Assembly (NCBI GenBank): GCA_020284085.1
Contig: JACEVL010006441.1
Span: 1,531,001-1,595,000, forward strand
Source: Aporrectodea caliginosa
Lineage: Eukaryota; Annelida; Clitellata; Crassiclitellata; Lumbricidae
Direction of reading: 5' to 3'
Length of the DNA: 64,000 bases
Part shown: positions 9,600 to 21,400 of the stretch, in pieces
Position numbering within the stretch: position 1 is the stretch's first letter
How the letters are laid out: each line of letters starts with the position of its first letter
Translations under genes and position numbers: made by a program
The notes under the pieces: generated by a model
Database searches by the model: none
What the model was told of the DNA's origin: nothing
What the model saw: the letters and a program-made list of their open reading frames with translations, nothing else

Positions 9600-11750
9600 T
9601 TCGACGTATAAATAAGTGCATAATTCACACGTATCATTTGGTATTTTATTTTGAACAAAAACAGTTATTTCATTGATAATTTCGACGAGACAACTTGCCG
9701 TCGCTCTGGCACAGACCACGATAGAATAGAGCGTTACAACCGCCCAAGTTCATGTCCTAAATAATTAATCAACGAGTAACAAAACAATAGGGTATCTACG
9801 TTTATGTATGCAAAGTCGTTGTGTCGATCTACGATATTAATTTTATTGCAACAACAGAAAGCCAAAAAATTCATTAAAATTTTCCAGATTGTCACTCCGC
9901 TAGTTCTCATAATCACATGCTAACTGTTTTTCCATGATCGAATTACTGATAGCACTACCCACTTTCAATATTCACTGCATTGATACAATAGGCTAGCTAT
10001 ACATCTTGACTGGCACACGTTTAGTATAAAACTTGTGCTGAATTAACCATTTGTATTTGAGGAATTATAGTAATTATTGTTGAATGTTGTATGTAATTTA
10101 TCAACTTAGAGACATCTTGTTTTTACGTGACAGCTTCCCGTGGTCGAAACCAGATCTTGCAAGAAAATTGGAACATGCATCGGAAAGCATTTGAAACGAC
10201 CATACACTCCTACATGTGTCTGTTCAAACCATTTAACACATGATTGTTGTGATCGCACTGGATTTGTAAAGCTGGTAAAATTCATAGCATATTTTCTCAT
10301 AATGGCTTACGTGATTATCGTGATATAATGAATTATGAATTCAGTTATATAGGTTACAGCTCCAAATTAAGGGTGTGTGCTAAGGGTGCTGCAGCACCCG
10401 GACCGCAGTTTTGAGGGGCCTGCATTTTATAAATATGGTGGACCGGTGGTCGTCAGAGGGGCCTTTCGAAGGTAATTACAGCACCCGGGCCTGCACTAGC
10501 CTTAATGCGTCCCTGTGTAGGTATGTAATCTTAGAATTGCATTAACTGTATTTTGCTTGTAACAGCTGCTTATATAATGTAATTAGTAATTTATATAACA
10601 CCGCTCATGTCTGTGGCCATTCAGTAGCGCTCTGAGTGTGAGTACCCCAAGAGAAGAAATAGGTTTTGAGGATACAGAGAAAGATGTAGGAACAAATTCA
10701 GAAAGAATGGAAACACAACAGAGGGGAAGGCATTGCACAGGACAGGCTCAATGGTGGGAAATGATCTAGTTTGGCCAAAGTGGTCCTGGTTCGCGGGAGA
10801 AAGAGATCACGCCGGTCCAAAGAGCAGAGAGGTCAGAGAGATGCTGCAGAATGAGGAGAGTGAATGAGAAATATGAGATATTTTGGAGCAGACCAGACTG
10901 ACGCAGCAGAGTTCACATTTTTGACAAGGTATTGCAAGAATAGCTATAGTTTCTGAGTGTTAGTTTTCACTGAAGTAACATTGTAAGTTAATTACAAGTT
11001 TACAATCCACTTCTGAACTAAACATTTTTTATGTTTGGCTTTAGGAGCTGTACCAACAATTTTTGATCTGACTGTTCATTGGTGAATCCTGTTCGATCAC
11101 AAGCCTCCTGCAGAAAGAAATGGTCGTGAGTTGACAGTACCAAAGGCGCCCAAGTCTATCACTTTGTTGTTGGTTGAAAATTCTTATGGACAAGTACTGG
11201 AGCCTTCTCGTAAACGCCTGAGAAATGGTAGTTCAGGTCATGGGACCAGTACTACAATATGTCTGCTGCATCACAATGAATCAGAAACATGGCAAATCCA
11301 CCATCTAAGTTGAGAGTATGTGGTGGGCACAAGTACTTTAACCCAGTTCCAAAACCAGTAACAGCTGCAGCATAAGCCTACAAATCTGGAGACTGTTCCC
11401 ACGACTTCACTTTTTGGGCACTGTAGAAATCTCAAGTTTACAATGTTTTGCATTTTAGGGCCAAAGCTGTCAGTCAGTATTGGGTAAAACTAATTTTTAA
11501 GGATCTGTAAGCTGTTACTGCATGTTTTTGGTAATTTCTCACTGTTAAGCATTATATCACAAGTTCAAAGTTTGTTATTAAAATTTTTCTGACTTATTAT
11601 GGGTAAAAAACTGTCATTTGCCAAGGACAGTAATGCTTATTTGGTTTTTCATTTATTCATAATGTATCACCTTGTTCCTGTCAAAAGACCTAACTCTAAT
11701 GTAAAAGTGTAATAATTAGTTGTAAATTTGTGGAATTGTTAATTCATTAC
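9600..11750. other. Mostly unassigned
   Basis: Apart from the MITE at 10357-10515, holds only short open frames (e.g. 10140-10328, 11131-11313). A frame at 10670-10865 reads GSMVGNDLVWPKWSWFAG, which looks protein-like, but it is short, stop-bounded and lacks convincing splice sites. Confidence 0.3.
10357..10515. mobile_element. Probable hAT-type MITE
   Basis: Ends CAGCTCCAAATTAAGGG and CCTTAATGCGTCCCTG are imperfect inverted repeats; interior has GCAGCACCCGG and CAGCACCCGGGCC. Flanks ATAGGTTA and TGTAGGTA resemble a diverged 8-bp duplication. Confidence 0.5.
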
Positions 11751-11751
11751 A

Positions 11752-11830
11752 TCAGGGGTGTCAAAGACCCGGCCTGCAGGCCATTTCTGGCCTGCCAGTG
11801 TTGTTTTCTGGCCTGTAAAGCCTTGCCTAA
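11752..11830 (+). mobile_element. hAT end fragment
   Basis: Begins CAGGGGTGTCAAAGACCCGG then GCCTGCAGGCC, a terminus shape common among hAT elements in animal genomes. No matching right end was found downstream, so it is treated as a fragment. Confidence 0.4.
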
Positions 11831-12744
11831 AGACTACACAATTTGAGAATAAAAGTTCAAATTGTAATTTTTAAGGCTTAATGAGTTTTTTGTGATGTTC
11901 TTAACTGATAATGAAGATCAAAATTCAGATTTTTTTAAAGCCTAATTAGACTGTTTGTGTGCTTAAAAATGAACCATTTAAGACTTAGTTTTGCAAAAAT
12001 TGTCTGGGTGGCAGTGGGTGCTACCAGATCCCTACCCTGATTTTACTCAGAGGCCTTTGGCACCCTGGCCCACACTTGCTGAAAAATGTTGTCGCTGGCT
12101 CGCCATTAAAAAAGATCCCATCTTGCATTTACCCAAATTCCAACCCCTCATCCAACTTCTACCTGTACTAAAAATATTTTAATTGGTCATCCAACTTCTA
12201 GTTTTCTGCAATAATTTAGCATGAAAATCTTTTTTTCATCCAGCTTCTATTTCTGAGCATAAATATGCTCATCCAACTTGTAATATTACTGCAATAATAT
12301 TATAGCATTAATATCATGCTTTCATCGCTCATCCAACTTCTAGTTTTATGATTACATTCTATTTATGAACTGGTGTACGGGTTGGGATTTGGGTATTATG
12401 TGTTAACTTTAAAGGACAAAAAGTTACAGTAATTAATATGAGTTGATAAATTTAAAGTACATGTGTAGTGTCACTATATTAATATAGTTTGGCTATTTTT
12501 CTCCAATTCAATGTAATTGTTGTAACAAAACTTTGTTTCTAATGACTTGTGTTAATAAATTAGAGGTTCAAACAGGATTGTTTTCCAGTTTAAGAACTCA
12601 TGTCCAGATATTTTAGGTTTACCTGTTGCTTGAATACTCGAATTGCAATGTCTGACAGCCATCAATAGCAATAATGACAAGAAAATATAGAAATTCTCTC
12701 CATAGAATACAGCCACCATTACCTAAAGCGATAGGCTAGTGGTT
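11831..12744. other. No gene seen
   Basis: CATCCAACTTCTA recurs four to five times between 12140 and 12350, an irregular repeat. Otherwise AT-rich non-coding DNA. Confidence 0.45.
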
Positions 12745-13960
12745 GGCAATTTGGCATACTGGACTATTCAGTAATAATAATCCCAGAGTAGGCCTACGTG
12801 ATTTGTATTCGTCAGTAGGCTAATGCTGTGAAAAGACGGGCATCTGCTAGGCCTATGTCAGCCATTAGACTGGCATTGCAGGAATTGGGAGAGAGGAAAC
12901 CACCACGCTTCATTCGTAGGATCAGGCCCTCAATCCTGTCCCTCTCCGAGAAGCTTGTATTATTGTATATCCCCACCATGCATGTTGGAATAATGGGGCC
13001 TTTGAAACGTTTTCTCTTAACCAACACCTCCCACGTTTTCGATGGGTTAAGTCTGATTGAGGTTGTTAACCTCGGCCCATTTCTCTATATATATGCATGA
13101 ACTTTTCTGCTACAGTGTGGATATTGGAGGATCCAACGAGTAGATACGTACGTATCGTCCGTAAATTTCATTAATATAATTATTGAAGTAGGCCGGCCTA
13201 CGTAGCCTACGTTGTACACAGGATGAAAGTCAGATGCTGCAACTATGTCGGACGAAGGGCCTACCCTACAGAGCCTTAATAATTATTGTATAACACTGGC
13301 AGTAATAAAGACGATCTCTGAAACCTCGTTCGCATAATTGGTGAATGGTGATATAATATGCCCTCTATCTTTAAAGTAGGCCTGCTCTATGAGCCAATTA
13401 TATTGTCCGGAATATTCAACTTTCCAAGTTTCTTGGCCAATGAGGAGTGCCGTATAGGGTCGAATGCTTCGAATTGTCCATTGAGATAATAGCTACATAA
13501 TTGTTAGTCTGCAACAAGTCGGTTATATGCTGTAGGAAGCGATAAGGGCTGCAGTTGTAGAGCCTGTATAGGCAGTGGACTCAGTGGAGGCGCCAGGATT
13601 TCAGGTGGGGCTAAATCTCCACGCCCTTCCCTTTTGTCCCTCCTCCATGTGATTTGCAGTGATTTCCACTTTTTGGGGGGCTGAGTGATTTCCCACTTTT
13701 GGGGGGCTGAGCCGCAGTTAGGGGGCTAAGCACCCATAGCCCTCTGGCGCCTCCACTGCCTGCAGGTCTAAATCCAAACTGGCCCATCAACTCGGCGGCA
13801 ATTTCTTCCTCGTTACAGACGGGATAGATGTAGGCCTACAGTAACTGTCTAACGACCGTCTTCTCCACAAGTCTGGATAGTATCGGCACCACAGAGATGG
13901 GTCTAATATCCACTGGAGAGGATGGATTCTTTATACTTTAGGCTTAGGATAGCACACACG
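12745..13960 (-). mobile_element. LINE reverse transcriptase relic
   Basis: Reading the minus strand with frameshifts gives, in order, RT blocks: NPSSPVDIRPISVVPILSRL then VEKTVVRQ; MGQFGFRPAG; TTAALI; NNYVAIIS with KAFD-like residues and RHSSLAKKLGKLNIPDNII; FTDDTY (catalytic YADD equivalent); then the C-terminal tail ADARLFTAL...NTNHV. Order fits a non-LTR retrotransposon of jockey/CR1 type. Several stops and frameshifts make it dead. A hAT-type MITE at 13573-13758 interrupts the FRPAGSTTAAL block. Confidence 0.8.
13573..13758. mobile_element. hAT-type MITE inserted in the LINE
   Basis: Ends CAGTGGA...GGCGCC and GGCGCCTCCACTG are inverted. It lies inside the codons for FRPAGS-TTAAL of the minus-strand LINE. 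Flanks CCTGTATAGG and CCTGCAGG look like a diverged 8-bp target duplication. The interior is G-rich on the plus strand (two TTTTGGGGGGCTGAG copies). No transposase. Confidence 0.65.
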
Positions 13961-14195
13961 ATGTCTGTATTATGGCCAGACAGCAATGCTCATAATTAGG
14001 CCTACACCGTAACATAAGCGTAATGGCCTTTGGTTATCATCAAATAGAGAACTTTTCTCTTGAGCAGCTTCTCAACCAACACACATGCCCCTTTCTTCAA
14101 ACCTGTATTTTTGGAAGTTGTATCAAAACTGATAGGCCTACCTTCGATCTTTTATACTCCGATCAGTTACCGCTTCAATCATTGCTTCTGCCATC

Positions 14196-14300
14196 AGTGG
14201 CGTAACAAAGGGGAGGGGCAGAGGGGTAAACGGCCCCCGGGCACAGCACAATGGGGGCGCAAAATTAGCTTTCATTATGCTACTGTCTGTCATTGCCTTG
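14196..14300 (+). mobile_element. hAT end fragment (CAGTGGCGTAAC type)
   Basis: Starts CAGTGGCGTAACAAAGGGGA followed by GGGGCAGAGG and GGGCACAGCACAATGGG. The GCACAGCACAA-to-GCAAAATTAGCTTTCA block recurs at 61190-61230, showing that this is a repeat family. Right end missing here; a GTTACGCCACTG right terminus of the same type occurs at 48941-48952. Confidence 0.5.
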
Positions 14301-14539
14301 ACCAGTTCCAGAAATTAACTTTGAGACACAAAGGAGATGCTCGATGTCAGACCCTGAAACAATGATTGGTGGTTGATCGACTTTCTGGTCTCCAATCAGA
14401 TCTTCCATTAACTTCCCATCCAGTGAAACAGCAACGGTAACAATAGATGATTGACTAATGGTGTAGTTTCCAAATTTTGCCCGGAAGCTTGAACTATTGG
14501 AGCAATAATCTGAACTGTATGGCAGACACTGATCTTAAT

Positions 14540-15195
14540 ATGACCGAGTTATGATAGGACTGAAGGTGTGAGTATGCTTTTCATTCCCGTTTCTGCTTTG
14601 GTGTGGCGGTGCCTCTTAGGTACCGCTTCTGCATATTTACAAGAGCTCTGTCACTCTACTCTGGGTGTGCAGGGACGCTGCGCTATCCGCTCCTCCACAC
14701 ATGGTGAACTCCTTGTTCCCAGTGTGCAAACTGCCTTCAGACAGCATCACACTAAATTCTCTGTTGTTGGCCTCATGGTATGGAATGGGCTCCATTAGCA
14801 TTACGCCTTATGTCTATGGGGTTTGCTCAAATGCGTTTTATTGCTTGCCTTTTCAGCCAGAGTTTGGTCGGGAGTGCCCATGAGTAGTAACCTCAGTGCT
14901 TTTTTTTCAGCCGGAGCGGTCCGGAACGGCGTTCTGGTACCTTTTTTCGGCCATTAAAAAATAAATTAATTAAATTTAAATTTTTAATAAAAAATTATAT
15001 AAAATTATTTAGATACTTTAATTTAATGTAAGTACTTTCAGTGTTTATTGATACTTACATATATGAAATAGAAATTTTATCATAAAATATGCCCCTATGA
15101 TTGTTCTGAATTTGTTGAGTTCCCGAACCTTTTTTTCTAGAAAAAAAGCACTGAGTAACCTTGAATGGGCGCTATATAAATCTCCGAAATATATG
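14540..15195 (+). mobile_element. LINE 3' end, interrupted by a hAT-type MITE
   Basis: Degenerate RT C-terminus (SSTHGELLVPSVQTA...MVWNGL), then GTCGGGAGTGCCCATGAGTA, GGGCGCTATATAAAT and an ATGAATGAATGAA tail. The hAT element at 14894-15153 splits the tail. Confidence 0.65.
14894..15153. mobile_element. hAT-type MITE with perfect 8-bp target duplication
   Basis: Terminal inverted repeats CAGTGCTTTTTTTTC and GAAAAAAAGCACTG enclose 260 bp of AT-rich non-coding DNA. The 8-bp AGTAACCT flanks both ends (14886-14893 and 15154-15161). Removing the element and one duplication restores a continuous LINE 3' tail. 8-bp duplications and CAG...CTG ends are typical of hAT transposons. Confidence 0.85.
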
Positions 15196-15199
15196 AATG

Positions 15200-18008
15200 A
15201 ATGAAAAACGTGAAAAACTACTGAATATAATTTTTATTGCTGACATATACTTTTCAAAACACGAAGGTAAACAGAGGCATTACTGAACATACAGGTCTCT
15301 GAATAGACCAACAGCCTACACATCAGCATCTGTTAATGTAATACGTAACATTACAGTGGCCTTTGACATGGGCCTCGAAACAATGAACGTTCATTGCACA
15401 CCTTATAAAAGTAACGCCTACCTATACTATCATCACATGACAACAATACTCAGATATATCCTCCGACATAACCAAAGTATATACTATAAGTGTGGTCCAC
15501 AGTGCAGTAAAACTGGTCCTTCATTTTAATCACTTGGAAATGTTCGACTGTAGGCCACACCAAAGAATGGTCTCTGTCGCCAGAGCACTTATGTTCCAGA
15601 GATTTTGAGTCACAAAAGTTTACAGGTTAAGAATTCAGTAAAAAATTGAAAAATTAAATTGACACATTTGCGTTTTTAAACAAAAAGGATTACTTCTCTG
15701 TGCTCTACCATCCTCTCTGATGGCATCTCTCTACCTCTTTCTCTCACCTTAAAATCTTCCTTTTCTCTAGAAGTACCTCACACTGGGAGCACTTCTGAAA
15801 GGCTTTTTCTGTGAGAAGCGCCTTATAAATGATCAAATACAATATAATACAATACAAACACTACACTGTGCAATTTCACATAACTTTTAAAGACCATAAT
15901 AGGTGTCATCAAAATTCTGGATGCGTTACTTTGCAGACCATCAACTTTGAACCGTATGCAACGATAGTGTACCAAGTCATGATATACATAAGTGGTTATG
16001 AATAGGAATCTGAATAGGAATCTGGCAGGGGCGCTATAACAAATGTTCAAATACAATACAATACAATATGTGTTGCAAGCATTTAATTAAAAGACAGTTT
16101 ACAATCTCAGAGCATAAAGATTCATCTTCAGGATACCACTCGGCCAAATTACTCAAAATGCACCAATTTATCCTTTTCCTCACTTCTTTTTTTACAAGTC
16201 TCAGTCTTGATTGTATAATCAGTCTTTCTATCCTATATCAATTCTGAGGCACTGCCAATTACTTGCACGTTAAAAGGAAACAACTCTCACAAACCCTGTT
16301 AGTGAATCATCAACTTCTAAACCAGCATAAAATCATTTCAATCAATCAATCAATCAGAATTTATATAGCACCCCTTCAAGATCTCCACTCAGAGGCACTC
16401 TTGACCCAGGTCAGACGGAAGATAACTCAATGAACTCATCAGTTAACAAGATATCACAAATTGTAGTCAGCAAATTACTTTTGAAAGCATAGGCACTGAA
16501 AGTCAATATGTTTACTTGCTGACTTAAGACAACACTCAACACAGTACATTTGGTGCAACATGTAAAGTGACTCAACAATTCTACAATATCAGTCTGAACA
16601 TATACGAGTCCTCAACTGTGACAGTGTAGCTTTGAAAGCATCACAATGTCATAGTACAGATAGGCCTCCCTACAACATTCCTCAATATAAACAAGAGTTC
16701 TGATAGATTCTGACTCAGTGAATGAATCCAAAATGTATTTAAGTCATTCTTCATCTGAGTCTGCCATTGATAATTTGGTTCCTAACAATACACTACAATT
16801 GTCGCATACACTGTAAAATCACGAACATTTTGACATTTGTTGACACTTCAGTCAAGAGATTTTGTAACCAAAAGTCATGCTTAATTGATTCCTATCTGAA
16901 ATGCATACCTTGCCCTACATTATATAAACTGTAGTGTAAGAAACATATTATAAACTTTTCCTCAGCGAACAAGAAATACTGACTATCCTGCTTGCACTAG
17001 TTATACATGTCTTGGGTCCAGTCTGCATGACATATTGTTTGGATTTTTTAAAAGTCAACAACAATGTCAAGTTTTGATAGCATAATACACACAAGCCTCC
17101 ATAGAACATTCCTCTTTATATGACTGGGTGCAAGTACCCCACATGTACTTCAGCTTTAGGGATTGACATCATTACAACACCACCTCATAACAAGATGGTT
17201 CCTATTATGGCTCCCAAATCCAGTGAGTTACCAGTGTATCTTAGATGTATTAAATCATAAAATCTACGCGCAAAGCAAAATATAATCACCAGATTTAGAA
17301 AATGACAATTTAAATGACAATGAATACCGGTCCGTAATTCAAGTTCTTCTAGGAACCGTTTGTTAGTTTGAGCTGAGGTATTACCTGTACACTGTTTGTT
17401 AGTTTGCATTATGGTACATTAGCTGTAATCACATCATTTATGAGCTTCAAGTTATACGCCAAGTCTACAGTTTTGCTAACAATTTCAGAAGGCTCACAGT
17501 TTGTTTCACTAATCAACCGTTTCATGGAAGAAATGTAACTGGGCTCAATAAAGGCTGTTTGTACCACTTAAAGGTCATAAAATATACAATACAATTTGAT
17601 TTGATACTGTCCTCCTTATTAGTGCACAAACAACCATACAACAGAACATTAATGACACTGAGCAGTTGCTCAAGATCTACAAAGTGACCCTCTCAATGGA
17701 GGAGGCTTGAATCTTTACGCTCTCCATGTTACAGGCCAAGCGCTCTTAGCAATCCACTTCCATGCACAAGTATGGTGCAACTAAGAGTTTGTATGTGTAC
17801 ATAATCCTAATTACCAGTTGTACACGGGGGACTTTCTTTAACATGCTTCACTATTAAGAACAAAATCAGGCACATGAAATAGAAATTTAGTTCAGCTACA
17901 GAAAACAACTGAAACCGCCTCTGAATAGTCTATGCTGCGAGAGGCGCTCTACAAATTTTTAGATACGATATGATGAAGTCTTTGCAAAGGCAGATGTGGT
18001 CTTGGGTA
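15200..18008 (-). other. Region downstream of NRDC stop; possible long 3' UTR
   Basis: No coding exon is recognisable. The first clear minus-strand AATAAA downstream of the stop that I see is at about 15229 (plus-strand TTTTTATTGC), so the 3' UTR may be long, or a variant signal is used. The stretch also holds plus-strand LINE tails (15779-15860 and 16020-16070 ending in ACAAT repeats; a short GAGGCGCTCTACAAATT remnant at 17915-17970), a minus-strand retroposon end at 16336-16410 and a SINE relic at 17640-17770. Confidence 0.35.
17640..17770 (-). mobile_element. SINE family A relic, minus strand
   Basis: CAACAGAACATTAATGACAC, GTTGCTCAAGATCTAC and GTTACAGGCCAAGCGCTCTT match family A in reverse orientation. 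Confidence 0.45.
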
Positions 18009-18167
18009 TCAGCGCTTTCGAGTGAAGATATACTTTTGAGCGTGATCTTTGAAATTTTTGATGTTATCCACTTGCTGATGAGGAAGGATGTCCTTTCCCT
18101 TTCTGGGTCGCTTCGCAGATTTCGGATTTCCATTTGCCGCGACCTCAGCTTGTCCATGTCCTACCAC
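18009..18167 (-). CDS. NRDC: NRDC exon 32 (terminal, stop codon)
   Basis: Encodes VVGHGQAEVAANGNPKSAKR, a lysine/arginine-rich linker, then DILPHQQVDNIKNFKDHAQK and YIFTRKR, ending with TGA at 18009. VVG(Y/H)G and the I-x-(P)-x-x-x-x-x-I-x-x-F closing strand match nardilysin. Acceptor tttgtag|G, phase 0. The basic tail might favour nuclear entry, known for nardilysin in other animals; this is inference. Confidence 0.95.
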   Translation of the reverse strand: MVGHGQAEVAANGNPKSAKRPRKGKDILPHQQVDNIKNFKDHAQKYIFTRKR

Positions 18168-18420
18168 CTACAAAAGTATTGATCACCAGTGCACAAATCT
18201 CACAGCTATCTAGTACAGTAATTGATCTCAGTCACCAAAGAACAGTCTCCAATTCATATCAAAGTTACTCATGAAAACTGGCTAAATTATGAAGAGATCA
18301 AGAAGATAGAAAAGGAAGAATAGCAGTCCCTTTAGCTAGCCTGAGAGGCAACCATGGGTAACAAGTGTCAGCGAATTCTATTTTCTTAGCCAGTTCTCTT
18401 GCCATGTTATGGGGCTGTAG

Positions 18421-18460
<40 letters not shown>

Positions 18461-21400
18461 CTTATGAAATCTATTGTTTACTTGCTCAATTACTAATTAA
18501 TATAAGGCTTACTATAAGCAGTACTATTTTACAGTAAAAACAGTACTATTTTATATAATAGCACTACAATCACCAAAAGTGAAAATCAGTGTATGGTACT
18601 CATTACAGCTGAGTTGGCTAGGGGCACAGATGGTGCAGAAATCTTGGGAGCAGAAATCTTGAAACAAATTTCTGCCCTGGTGGAGATTTGAACTTCCAGC
18701 CTCTCGGTTGACTAACTGTCTAACTCTAACCATTAGCCTATAGTACCCCCAAGATGAAGATGAGAACCTGCAATGTTGCCAATGTTGCTGCATATCACTC
18801 ATGATGTGTCAGTGGCTTGAAACATTTTGCAATTTACTGAGGAGGGAGGGAAGAAATTTGTTGCTCAACTTTCTAGACCAAAGTTATGCCCATGTTTAAA
18901 CAGCACCTTCCAAGAGCCTCTCAAAGGCTGTCTAACGTTTCTAGAAGATGTGATTCACCAAAAGTCATCTTGCAAAAAACAGGCTCTATGATGATTACCT
19001 GAATGGAGAGCTTCCTTCTGCTTATACTGGGGATTAGTTGCTGGGCCCAGTTCTTTAAGTCATCAACATTCAGTGTCTTCAGCTGCTCGATCTGAAACAC
19101 AAGTCATGTCTGTATGGACAAGCAACAAATGCCTGATACAATAGTCTAGTTGTAAATGACATTTAACATCATATTGGCTAGCATAAAGCACCTCTGATTT
19201 GTTTTGCTATTCAAGGGGTGCTATGTAAATGTCCAATTATAGTTACAATGTCTCCACTTCCAGTACAAGCATTTTACAAAACTACTTAATTACTACCATA
19301 CCCTTTATGTATCAGTTAATGATAGAATCTCATCATCAAAATGTCTACTTGTTTAAAGCCATGCTGATGAGTTTGTAACTACTAACTACAGTGCAAACTC
19401 GTTCATGTGCTCCCAGATAACACGCTGCTCTGCTCAGAACAAAGTGGCGCTATGTCCCCAAAGCTAACAACTTAACATGCCATGTTGGCTAACGTGCCGT
19501 ACAAGAAATGCGGTGTAGCACTAAACATAGGCATTTACAACTGGAAGAAGATGAGCAGTCCCTTAAGCTAGCCCTGATGTTATCGACTTCATTTTCTTAG
19601 CCTTGGCATATGAGGGCGGGTGGTCAGTCCTTTCCCTCGCCATCCTATCTTCTCACTAACAGTGAACGCAAAGTGTACTACTTATAGCTGAGTTGACTAG
19701 GGTGCAGGTAGAGCAGAAACCTTTAACCAAATTTCTGCCCTGGCAGGCAACTGGATGCAATGTTAATTGAGCCATTAGTAGGCCTACATGCTTTGTATGG
19801 CATTGTATAACATCGCCCCACATAGGGGATCGCCATGCCATTGTGGGACACCAGGGGAGGAAGCAAATCAGTCTTCTGCTGATGCCAGATTCCAACCCCT
19901 GCCTTTGAAATGGGAAAACAGTGTCGGCAACCCGATGGATATCGCTGTTGTCCTGTGTTGGCTATTTCATCATTATTCCTTTTTACACGCATAGACAACA
20001 TTAACAAGCTGTATCGTAAGACATATCCCAATGATTTCATGTTAACGAGTTCAAACTGTAGTTCTGCTTCATTCTGTACAAATGGAAGATTATGTACAAC
20101 ATACAAGTTGTATCACAATATTAAAGTCTTGAAACTGAAAACTAAAACACGATAACAGCCGAAAAATGAACCTGACTACACTTAAGCCAGGAACTTATGC
20201 TTAAGAGTTTCATCTTATCTGACTTAAACAGCGACAAAGTGAAGAAAAAACTGGTGTATACAAATCTTTGAACTTCTTCATTTTGGGGTCAGCAGTACAA
20301 AAGGGTTTGCTTGCTGAAGAAGCACTACCGAATATTGTTTCTGTTGTCTTTTGTTCAATGGAATGATGGAACATACCTCAGGTTTAGCACTGAACCGGTA
20401 GGTCTGCCCTAGCACCTCCTGCCACTCGTCACCAATTTTCGTTCTTGTCAATTTTTTTACCTGCCATGAAAAGCAAAGGATTAGTTAGTAACATACCAGT
20501 ACCCAGTAAACACACTTTGCAGCCGAATTACTTGGCAGACAATTTTTGCATAAAAGTTTGAAGGTAAACTAGAAGTTCAATCACATTTCATGTCATACTG
20601 TTTGCTGTACAAAAGGTGGCACCAACAGTAACTCACCCAAGCAAAAAAAACAGTTGGGGCAGTCCCTTTGAGCAAGGGCACATGATAGAGTTTTCCTGGA
20701 GGCAGATGATCGAATGCGAAGAACCTTTCTTATTCATATGTTATGTTCTGATTATTCTTGGCTCTGAATGTACACGTTTATGTATAATGTCGTTTCTAAC
20801 TCAGAATGCGGTCTGCAACTGTGAATTAAAGTTGATACTTACAATTACATGAATTATGACAATTTGTGTTAACACTGCTATCATCAGCTCCAAGGAGGTA
20901 CAAATAGGAAGTCAGTTTTAATGCTTCATGATCCTGCAATGATAGAATTACTCACAAAATGTTTAAATTGCTGTGGTGTCATCTGTTGCAGCTTTGTAGA
21001 GCGATCCTGCACAAACGCCTCGACAGCATCATCCAGCAATTCCATCCTAAGCAGTTTCACACAATATGTAACATCACTTCAAGTATTTAAATTTAATTGA
21101 GTGTGACATATTAGATACAATATAAATACAAATGTATTTGATATTGCCTCTTTCCAATGTTCAAAAGTGCACACAAGACCACGTGACAAAACAGAACACG
21201 AAAAGTATTGCATGTACGTATTGCCAAAGTTCACAAGTGCACAGTGCATATACGACCATATGACAGAACATTCATGGTGCTCAGCAACTGTATGTGAAGG
21301 ACTCGGTCAAGGTCCAAACACAGTGACCACATGAGTTTTAAATATTAAAACTCGCACTCTTCGCTTTAAAGGCTGAATGTTCTATTCATTCGGCTACCAT

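Noticed and set aside
10670..10865. GNDLVWPKW frame resembling the start of a PWWP domain
   Set aside because: The Pro-Trp-Trp-Pro core is absent, the frame is short and stop-bounded, and no splice context was found.
12828..13100. Plus-strand 90-codon ORF
   Set aside because: Antisense shadow of the LINE reverse transcriptase tail on the minus strand.
19723..20106. 127-codon minus ORF inside NRDC
   Set aside because: It overlaps a SINE and intron sequence between phased NRDC exons and shows no family features.
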